DNA of 64,000 bases from Paraburkholderia sp. ZP32-5 (GTDB lineage: Bacteria > Pseudomonadota > Gammaproteobacteria > Burkholderiales > Burkholderiaceae), in NCBI RefSeq assembly GCF_021390495.1, contig NZ_JAJEJP010000002.1:186001-250000 (forward strand), written 5' to 3'. Positions 34,052 through 40,873 of this stretch are shown here, piece after piece. Under the pieces are notes generated by a model. The model did not search any database, was not told the DNA's origin, and saw nothing but the letters and a program-made list of their open reading frames with translations. Position numbers and translations under genes: made by a program. Each line of letters opens with the position of its first letter. Position 1 is the first letter of the stretch.

Positions 34052-35260
34052 ATGGATCGACGATTACTGGTTTTAGCTCTCGGTATGTTCGCACTCGGCA
34101 CGGACAGTTTTGTGATGGCCGGCGTATTGCCTGAGATTGCACGCAGTTTCGATGTGAGCATCGGCGCCGCGGGACAAATGACGACCGTCTATTCCGTCGC
34201 GTACGCGATACTTTCGCCGGTGCTTGCCACGCTGGCCGCGAGCGTTCCGCGCAAGCGTCTGTTGCTGATTGCGCTGACGCTGTTCGTCATCGCCAATCTC
34301 GGCACCGCGTTCGCGCCGAGCTTTGGCTTTGCGCTGGCGACACGGGCTCTCGCTGGCCTCGGCGCAGCGATGTTCTCGCCGACCGCAATGGGCGCGGCAC
34401 CGATGATCGTGCCGCCGGAGCGCAGAGGAATCGCGCTCGCAGTCGTGTTGACCGGATTGACCGTTGCAACTGCAACGGGCGCGCCTATCGGCACGATCAT
34501 CGGCGGTCTGGGCAACTGGCACTGGACGATGATTTACGTCGCGGCGCTCGCCGCGATGTCGGGCCTTGGTGTCGCGACTCTGCTGTCCGAGATACCCAAG
34601 CTGCCGCCGATCTCGATGGCAAAGCGGCTCGCGCCTCTCGCGGATGCGCGCGTCGGCCTGACGCTCATCTCGACGTTGCTGTTCTTCACCGGTGTCTTCA
34701 CGGTTTACACCTATTTTGCAGTGGTATTCGATCGGGCCATCGGCGGCAATCCGGCGATACTGAGCGCCGCACTGGTCGCGTGGGGGCTCTCGGGTGTCGT
34801 GTCCAACATCATCGTCGGCCGGCTGATCGATCGGGTCGGCACGCGCCGCGTATTGATCGCGTTGCTGGCCATCGTGTTCGTGGACTTCCTGATGGTGCGC
34901 TGGGCCGGTGCCAGTCCGTGGACGGCGCTGCCCATCATCATCCTGTGGGGCGGTTGCGGCTGGGCTATCCTCGTGCCTCAACAACATCGCATCATCCATA
35001 TCGCGCCGACGGTGGCGCCGATTCTGCTGGGCCTGAACAATTCCGCGACGTTCCTCGGCGCGACGGCCGCGGGTGTCATCGGCGCGGCCGGCATTCAACT
35101 GGTCGGCGCGCATAAGCTGGGGTACGTGGGCGCGATTTTCGTCGCCGCGGCATTGGTTACGTCGGAACTCGCGGCACGGAAGATCGCGGCGGTTCATCGC
35201 GCGGATACCGCTGCCCAGCGTTCGATAGCTGCTGTCGCTACGCCATCGGAGCCTGCATAG
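34052..35260 (+). CDS. MFS transporter, DHA1 (drug:H+ antiporter) type
   Basis: 402 aa from ATG 34052, with CAGGA 6 bp upstream; a TTG at 34031 in the same frame is less likely. About 12 membrane segments; TM1 GMFALGTDSFVMAGVLPEIA and the TM5-like VLTGLTVATATGAPIGTIIG are typical of DHA1 efflux pumps such as AraJ/YdhP relatives. Divergent from the GlxA regulator, so likely its target. Probably exports a small toxic or signalling compound. Confidence 0.9.
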   Translation: MDRRLLVLALGMFALGTDSFVMAGVLPEIARSFDVSIGAAGQMTTVYSVAYAILSPVLATLAASVPRKRLLLIALTLFVIANLGTAFAPSFGFALATRALAGLGAAMFSPTAMGAAPMIVPPERRGIALAVVLTGLTVATATGAPIGTIIGGLGNWHWTMIYVAALAAMSGLGVATLLSEIPKLPPISMAKRLAPLADARVGLTLISTLLFFTGVFTVYTYFAVVFDRAIGGNPAILSAALVAWGLSGVVSNIIVGRLIDRVGTRRVLIALLAIVFVDFLMVRWAGASPWTALPIIILWGGCGWAILVPQQHRIIHIAPTVAPILLGLNNSATFLGATAAGVIGAAGIQLVGAHKLGYVGAIFVAAALVTSELAARKIAAVHRADTAAQRSIAAVATPSEPA

Positions 35261-35458
35261 GCAGGCGCTCGTTTGTGGGCTGACGGCATCCGCGAAATAG
35301 ATGTGGTTCATGACTGGTTAGCCGTCACGAAGCTTTGATGAGGCAAAAGTCCACCGATGCAAATCCGGAATGCGCGCCAGTGGACTGTGAAGCGTGTCTA
35401 CATGCAATCGGAAGAATCGGGCGTACCGGCTACGTGCTTAGATACGCCCATCCCCGCT

Positions 35459-35863
35459 TCACTGCGATGGACTCTCAGCCATCCCTGGCAATGCCCGCAA
35501 CGGCGTCAGCGGAGCGAGCGGCGACAGTGTGAAGCTCATCAGGTGAGCTTGGCCCAACGGCAGCCGTTCGAGCATGTCGCGAGCGGCGGCTTCGTCGGTC
35601 ACGTTCAGGATGAACACCACACCCATGCGTCCCTGAAGCGCGTACCACTGATCGATTTTCCCTTCCAGATAGAGATCGACCGTCTTGCGAACTTCAGTGG
35701 GCAGGATCGCGCGCACCTGGGCCGGATCGACGCCCGGGTTGATCGTACCGATGGCGAGAATCCGCGTAGTGGGTGAGGTCGCAAGGGACTGCGCGAACCC
35801 GGAAGTGGAGGCCAGAAAAAACAGACCCAGTGCGGCGATGCCGCGAGCAAAAGCAACTTTCAT
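35459..35863 (-). CDS. Exported YciI/muconolactone-isomerase-like protein (paralogue 2)
   Basis: 134 aa with an N-terminal signal peptide (MKVAFARGIAALGLFFLASTSGFAQ) before a domain matching the cytoplasmic paralogues at 32466 and 37765 (ILAIGTINPGVDPAQVRAILPTEVRKTVDLYLEGKID; LSPLAPLTPL). The signal-peptide version implies a periplasmic role. Starts 12 bp after the GST stop, so co-transcribed with it. Confidence 0.82.
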   Translation of the reverse strand: MKVAFARGIAALGLFFLASTSGFAQSLATSPTTRILAIGTINPGVDPAQVRAILPTEVRKTVDLYLEGKIDQWYALQGRMGVVFILNVTDEAAARDMLERLPLGQAHLMSFTLSPLAPLTPLRALPGMAESPSQ

Positions 35864-35875
35864 CGAAATAGCTCC

Positions 35876-36526
35876 TCAGGTTTTATCGAATGCCCGCGTT
35901 CCATCGCGAACAGCGGGCCGCTCGGCGATCCGGTCGCGCCAGGCCGACAGACGTGGCAGCCGTGTCCACGCTACATGCGTGTTGACGGCCTGAATGATCG
36001 TGAAGGCGGCGATGTCCGCAATCGAGAAATCATCGCTGCCCATGAACCCAGCGTCGCTCAGCAGGCATTCCGACGCGTCGATCGCCGCGAGGTATCGATC
36101 GGTCAGCTCGGCCGCCGCATCGGCGTGACCTTGCTTCTGCAGGCCGAAGGCGGCGCCGTTCAGCGCGATGACGTCGGTCGTGAAGTGGAAAAACGCTTCC
36201 AACGCCGTGGTGCGCTGCCAGTTGCCTTCGGCCGGCAGCAGCCGGCCGCCCGAATGTTCAGCGGCGTAAAAAAGGATCGCATTCGATTGAGTGATCACCC
36301 GCATCGGAGTCGCGAGCGTGGCGGGGATGACCAGCACCGGCACCTTGCCGCGCGGATTGAGCGCAAGATGCGGCTCGCTGCGTTGTTCTCCACCGCGAAG
36401 GTCGACGTGATGGATGCGGTACGACAGACCCGCTTCGTTCAGCGCGATAGCTGCGCGCAGACAGTTGCCGGTCCTTGCGCCGTGAAGTTCAAGGACGGAG
36501 GTCGAGCCTTGTTGATGGACGCTCAT
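35876..36526 (-). CDS. Glutathione S-transferase family protein
   Basis: 216 aa: N-terminal thioredoxin-like domain (about 10-85, with NPRGKVPVLVI and the glutathione-contacting SNAILFYAAE segment) and the all-helical C-terminal domain. It conjugates or isomerises electrophiles with glutathione. Operon partner of the exported YciI-like protein. A maleylpyruvate-isomerase role was considered, because Region 2 lacks one, but it lies about 8 kb away in another transcription context. Confidence 0.88.
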   Translation of the reverse strand: MSVHQQGSTSVLELHGARTGNCLRAAIALNEAGLSYRIHHVDLRGGEQRSEPHLALNPRGKVPVLVIPATLATPMRVITQSNAILFYAAEHSGGRLLPAEGNWQRTTALEAFFHFTTDVIALNGAAFGLQKQGHADAAAELTDRYLAAIDASECLLSDAGFMGSDDFSIADIAAFTIIQAVNTHVAWTRLPRLSAWRDRIAERPAVRDGTRAFDKT

Positions 36527-36642
36527 ACCCGCTCCTTCAATAGATATTCGAATCGTTCGACTGTCTGCATGCTCCGCTCTCTGGATGGGAAATTCACTTG
36601 CGTGTCTGATGTACCGAATGCATTCGGCAAGGCCTCAACGCT

Positions 36643-37470
36643 TCAAGGCTTGAGCAGAATAGCCTGAATCAGCGCCGCTCGTCCTTCGCGCAGATTGCGG
36701 GCAAGGTTGCCGGTCATCTCGCGAAATCCCGGGCCCATCACGACGTGAAGGCCGAGTGCGGGCATGGCCTGCTGTTGTTCGCGTTCGCGTCGCTGCGCGA
36801 ACCACGCGAGGCCGGCGGCAGTGGAGTCGGTCCAGGACGCGATGCTGAAGCCGGCTTCAAGCAGTACGTCACGCATCCGCTCCACCGTCACGACGAAACT
36901 CGTTTCGGGCCCGGGCGCCCACGGCACCGGATAGTGCAACGGCTCATCCGATGCGGCGACCACGTCGAAGATCGCAAATCGGCCGCCGGGGCGCAGCACG
37001 CGGAATGCTTCGCTGTAGAGCGTCGCGCGATCGGCGATATTCATCGCGACGTGCTGCGTCCATGCGACATCGAAGGCTTCCGCTTCGAACGGAAGCGACA
37101 GCGCATTCGCGCATTGATAGCTGACCCGATCGCCGAGGCCGGTTTTGGCGGCGAGAAAAGTCGCGGCATCGACGAAGGACTGGCTGAGGTCGATACCGTG
37201 CACGTTGCAGCCGTAAGTGGCCGCGAGATAGCGCGACGGTCCACCGAGACCCGAGCCGATATCGAGCACGCGAGTCGTGCTGTCGAGATCGAGCGCTTGC
37301 GCGAGTTCCACGGTCGCGTCGAGGCCGCGCGAGTGAAACTGATCCAGTGCTGCAAGGTCTTCGGGGCGTGGCGGCCTGGTGTCGAACCCGTCTGCCGCGA
37401 GGGCGGCTTCGAGGCGCTCGACCAGACTGCCGCGCTCGTAGTGTGGGTTCACGTTTGCTTCTTTACTCAT
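36643..37470 (-). CDS. Class I SAM-dependent methyltransferase
   Basis: 275 aa from ATG 37470, preceded by GCGGAGAAAAGC. Motif I VLDIGSGLGGPSRYLA, motif II GCNVHGIDLS and DVAWTQHVAMNI are clear; the fold resembles sarcosine/dimethylglycine and sterol-type methyltransferases. Target unknown. Divergent from the YciI-like gene at 37765, with motif P3 between them, so possibly part of the GlxA regulon. Confidence 0.88.
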   Translation of the reverse strand: MSKEANVNPHYERGSLVERLEAALAADGFDTRPPRPEDLAALDQFHSRGLDATVELAQALDLDSTTRVLDIGSGLGGPSRYLAATYGCNVHGIDLSQSFVDAATFLAAKTGLGDRVSYQCANALSLPFEAEAFDVAWTQHVAMNIADRATLYSEAFRVLRPGGRFAIFDVVAASDEPLHYPVPWAPGPETSFVVTVERMRDVLLEAGFSIASWTDSTAAGLAWFAQRREREQQQAMPALGLHVVMGPGFREMTGNLARNLREGRAALIQAILLKP

Positions 37471-37651
37471 GCTTTTCTCCGCTTTCCGGTTCAACAACGA
37501 CGACCCTATGTTCGCGCTCGTGCGCGCTGACAGGGCGATATCCGTGATCGAGTCTACGGCGCGCGATTCGCAAGCGAAACAGGCGATAACGACAATTTTG
37601 AGGGCATTTGCGCCGAGCCGATTGCGGTGTCCGAACGGAAGAAATACGCCT

Positions 37652-37684
37652 GGCGTAAACAATGACAAAGTTGTCGTTTATGAC
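37652..37684. promoter_or_regulatory. 33-bp shared motif, copy P3 (methyltransferase/YciI intergenic)
   Basis: GGCGTAAAC, five bases, ACAAAGTTGTCG, TTTATGAC. TAAAC and GTTTA half-sites are 15 bp apart, forming an interrupted palindrome. Located 81 bp upstream of ATG 37765. Confidence 0.65.
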
Positions 37685-37764
37685 GGTACAGCTTTTACGG
37701 CCCGAAGACTAAAGTGATCTCGTTGTCCATCGCAACGAACGTTGCTCAATCACGGAGATCATTG

Positions 37765-38055
37765 ATGAAAGTTTTTGCCATCGCATCGGCCACGCCGGCC
37801 CTTACCCCGGAAAAGATTCAGCAGCATATGCCGCATGAAGTTCCGGCCACGCTCAAGCTGTACCTCGACGGTAAGGTCGAGCAGTTCTGGTTTCGCGAGA
37901 AAGCCGGCCCGATCTTTTTGATGAACGTCGAATCGGTCGAGCAGGCCAAGGCAACGCTGAATGCGCTGCCGCTGGTCGCCGACGGCCTGATGACCTACGA
38001 ATTTTTGCCGGTTGGCCCGCTTGCGCCGCTTGGCATGCTGATCGCGAACAAATAA
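37765..38055 (+). CDS. Small YciI/muconolactone-isomerase-like protein (paralogue 3)
   Basis: 96 aa from ATG 37765, GGAG 6-8 bp upstream. MKVFAIASATPALTPEKI, VPATLKLYLDGKVEQFWF, FLMNVESVEQAKATLNALPLV and VGPLAPLGMLI match paralogue 1 at most positions. Motif P3 lies upstream, a hairpin terminator downstream. Function unknown; duplication within 6 kb under a shared motif suggests dosage or divergent substrates. Confidence 0.83.
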   Translation: MKVFAIASATPALTPEKIQQHMPHEVPATLKLYLDGKVEQFWFREKAGPIFLMNVESVEQAKATLNALPLVADGLMTYEFLPVGPLAPLGMLIANK

Positions 38056-38069
38056 ACGCGTAGCACGAT

Positions 38070-38095
38070 GAGCGCCGGAGATTTTGCCGGCGCTC
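38070..38095. terminator. Hairpin terminator between convergent genes
   Basis: Perfect 9-bp stem GAGCGCCGG / CCGGCGCTC with a loop containing TTTT. It overlaps the stop of the AraC gene (38094) and follows the YciI-like stop (38055). Confidence 0.7.
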
Positions 38096-39092
38096 ACGCG
38101 GATGCGACTTCCTGCCGGATCATCGTCCGACGTGAAGCGGGATGTTCGTCGGCGTAAGTCTGTCGCCACTGCGCGGGCGTGACACCGGCATAGCGCTTGA
38201 ACGCCCGATGAAATGCCGCCTTCGACCAGTAACCCACTTCCATGCCGATCGTTCCAATCGTGAGTTCGGTCTGAGCGAGGCAACGCGCGGCGATCGCCAT
38301 GCGGATTTCCATCAGCAGGTCGCTCGCGGATCTGCCGCTCGCCTCGTTGAAATTCCGCATGAACGTCGCGCGCGACTGGCGGCATAGCGCGGCCAGATCG
38401 GGCAGGGTCCACGGTTTGCTGGGCTCATCGAACATCGCGTCGATGGCCGGCCGCAGATGCGGCTGGTTCGTCAGCGCGAGCAGACTCCGTGGGGCGTCGA
38501 GATCGTTGCTCGCGAAACGAAGTGCCAATACGAACAATGCGCCGCACAGGTGATTGATGACGGCTTTGCAGCCCGGCCTGCGTCGCGCGACTTCTTCGTG
38601 CATCAGTTGAATCACGCGGGCGAGCTGATCGTCCACCGGCAGTACCGAAGTGAGTGACCTGCCACGGACGAGCACTCGCTCCGGCAAGTATTCCCTCAGC
38701 AACTGCCGCGGCGCGGATGGCAGCAGAAAGCGTCCGCACAATAGCTCCGCCGCCGCGCCGCTGGCGCTATCGCTGCCGTTACGGGCGACGCCAAAGCCGG
38801 CTTCCTGAATAAATATCGGCGCGCTCGCGGCCTTTCCGCTGCCGTCGTGCAGCACATGCGCTCGGCCCGCCGGAAACAACACGACATCGCCCGCTTCCAT
38901 TCGCACCAGCGGTCCGTCATCGTCTTCGAGTATTGCGGTGCCTGAAAGCAGCACATGCCATGCGATCTCGCGCCCGACGGTGGCGCGGCCATCGATACGC
39001 CACGCCGCGCCGAACTGACAATGTGTATCGAGCGTGCCGGTGACGGGCATCAACGTAAGCAGCCGGCTCACCAGGTCCATGAGCAGATCCAT
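38094..39092 (-). CDS. AraC family transcriptional regulator (cupin_6 N-terminal domain)
   Basis: 332 aa from ATG 39092 with AAGGA 6 bp upstream; the longer frame to 39125 lacks this. N-terminal cupin-like sensor (HVLLSGTAILEDDDGPLVRMEAGDVVLFPAGRAH), then the double helix-turn-helix ending in FHRAFKRYAGVTPAQWRQTY. Downstream of the hypothetical gene at 39185 on the same strand, 92 bp apart. Targets unknown. Confidence 0.9.
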   Translation of the reverse strand: MDLLMDLVSRLLTLMPVTGTLDTHCQFGAAWRIDGRATVGREIAWHVLLSGTAILEDDDGPLVRMEAGDVVLFPAGRAHVLHDGSGKAASAPIFIQEAGFGVARNGSDSASGAAAELLCGRFLLPSAPRQLLREYLPERVLVRGRSLTSVLPVDDQLARVIQLMHEEVARRRPGCKAVINHLCGALFVLALRFASNDLDAPRSLLALTNQPHLRPAIDAMFDEPSKPWTLPDLAALCRQSRATFMRNFNEASGRSASDLLMEIRMAIAARCLAQTELTIGTIGMEVGYWSKAAFHRAFKRYAGVTPAQWRQTYADEHPASRRTMIRQEVASA

Positions 39093-39184
39093 GAGCGTTC
39101 CTTGCTGGCTTCGCATCCAGTGCAATGGACGAGGGACATCAGCATGCGGTCTCTTTTACGCATGGAAATGGAAAATCGACGCGT

Positions 39185-39925
39185 TCAGGAAGCCGCGCGA
39201 ATCAGCTCGAAGTCGTCGAAGTCGGCGGAAATAAGGAGCTTGTCCTTCCGCGGGCCACCATCGGGACCACGCGCATAAATGCGGCGCCGCGTGGGAAACA
39301 CGAGTCCGTCGATGTTCCGATGACCGTCGATGTAATGCGCGGCCCCCAGGTTCTGGCGAACATCGACCGTGTAGTCTTGCCGGCGCATCAGCCCGTTGTC
39401 GTCGAAATAGTGGATCTGTTGCGTCGAATGCGATGGATACGAAGCGGGGTAGGTCACCTGCAATGCGCGCCACGTTTCGTCGCCCTGCGCGAGCGGTTCG
39501 ATTTCCTCGCATTGCATGCCGTCGTGCAGGAACGAGTACGGCAAGGTCAAGTACATCCACAGCGAGTAACCGAGAAAGTACAGCACCTGAGGCGTACTCC
39601 ACGCGCTTCCCGACGCCAACTGTTTCAACGATTCGCGAGGATCGTCGAGTGCTTCGACGAGCTTGCCGTCGAATGACTCGATCGCGGTGCGACGCGGACG
39701 ATAAACGCCTCGTTGATCAACCGCCGCGAACGGCTCGAAGATCGTCTTCTGCTCGCGAGCATCGACGATAACCCGCATGGGCAGCGCCGCGACGGCTTCC
39801 CCATTCGGTCCCCTTTGTTTGAAGCCGAGTCCCGAAGCGGTGAAAGCCGCGGATATCTGCCGTATCTGAGCCCATCGTTCGAGCCCGCCATGAGCTTCGA
39901 TGGCCAACTTCACGAGTTCTTGCAT
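39185..39925 (-). CDS. Hypothetical protein, conserved-looking
   Basis: 246 aa, start MQELVKLAIEAHGGLERWAQIRQI. The opening (helix with AHGGLERW) resembles the start of outer-membrane lipoprotein-sorting-like or LolA-fold proteins, but there is no signal peptide. The body is rich in beta-type segments (GLVFPTRRRIYARGPDGG). I do not recognise a named family. Divergent from the NTF2-like gene at 40222, with motif P4 between, and followed by the AraC gene. Confidence 0.75.
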   Translation of the reverse strand: MQELVKLAIEAHGGLERWAQIRQISAAFTASGLGFKQRGPNGEAVAALPMRVIVDAREQKTIFEPFAAVDQRGVYRPRRTAIESFDGKLVEALDDPRESLKQLASGSAWSTPQVLYFLGYSLWMYLTLPYSFLHDGMQCEEIEPLAQGDETWRALQVTYPASYPSHSTQQIHYFDDNGLMRRQDYTVDVRQNLGAAHYIDGHRNIDGLVFPTRRRIYARGPDGGPRKDKLLISADFDDFELIRAAS

Positions 39926-40056
39926 CTATGCGTCCTCATTCGTGCCTGATTCAAGGCGTGTTGTGTCGCTTCGCCACGGGAGGTGGTTCATCTATCCAGC
40001 GCCTTGCGAACATACGATGAGGCTCAGTGTAGCGAGGGGTCGCGACGGCCGGTACG

Positions 40057-40089
40057 GTCATAAACGCCAATTTTGTCGGCGTTTACGTC
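40057..40089. promoter_or_regulatory. 33-bp shared motif, copy P4
   Basis: GTCATAAACGCC, nine bases, GGCGTTTACGTC: near-perfect interrupted palindrome (10 of 12 arm positions). TAAAC and GTTTA are 15 bp apart, as in P3. Lies between the divergent genes at 39925 and 40222. Confidence 0.62.
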
Positions 40090-40221
40090 AGCCGTGTTGT
40101 CGCTTGCAGCGCGGCCTCGTGTTCGCTTCCGACCAGAAGCCGGCAATTCGACATAGCGAACCCATGCGGTGCAAACCATACTTCATGCGTTCTGCTTTTC
40201 TCCCCTGCTGGAGAAGCCGCC

Positions 40222-40710
40222 ATGAAGGCATCTATCGCTGTCGTTGCAGTCCTCGTGATCGCGCTGTGCGGATGTGCCGCGAATCAGGGCACGTCGAACG
40301 GTGCGTCGGCAGCGCGTACGGAAACCTGCAAGGCCACCTCGGAGCAGGAGATCGCGGCGTTGTTCGATCGCTGGAATGCGTCGCTGCAAACCGGCGATCC
40401 GCACAAGGTGGTCGCCAACTATGCGCAGCAGTCGATTCTTCTGGCGACGGTGTCGAACCAGCCGCGCGTGACCGTCGCCGAGAAGGAAGACTATTTCCGC
40501 CATTTCCTGCAGGACCGCCCGTCCGGGAAGATCGATTTCCGCTACATCGAACTGGGGTGCAATTCAGCCGTGGACGCTGGGCTCTACACGTTCACGTTCG
40601 CCAGAACCGGTACGGTGGTGAAGGCTCGTTACACGTACACGTATCATTGGGATGGCGCGCAATGGCTGATTACGAGCCATCACTCGTCGGCAATGCCAGA
40701 AAAGCCATGA
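40222..40710 (+). CDS. SgcJ/EcaC-type NTF2-like lipoprotein
   Basis: 162 aa. Signal peptide with lipobox ALCGCAAN, lipidated Cys near residue 18, then an NTF2-like cone fold (EQEIAALFDRWNASLQTGDPHKVVANYA; HHSSAMPEKP end). Members of this group occur with calcium/calmodulin-kinase-association and steroid-isomerase-like folds and are mostly uncharacterised. Motif P4 lies 133 bp upstream, linking it to the GlxA neighbourhood. Confidence 0.82.
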   Translation: MKASIAVVAVLVIALCGCAANQGTSNGASAARTETCKATSEQEIAALFDRWNASLQTGDPHKVVANYAQQSILLATVSNQPRVTVAEKEDYFRHFLQDRPSGKIDFRYIELGCNSAVDAGLYTFTFARTGTVVKARYTYTYHWDGAQWLITSHHSSAMPEKP

Positions 40711-40873
40711 CGCAGTGCGTCAGCGATTGCACACAGCCACTTTTTTCCCGCAAACGCCCGCTATGAGCGACGAACCCACGCCGTGAAATATTCGCGGTAC
40801 CTGATCTCGTCTGACCTATTATCAAAAAATTGCGACCAGTACGGCGCGTCACGCCGAACCGGGAGAGACGAGG

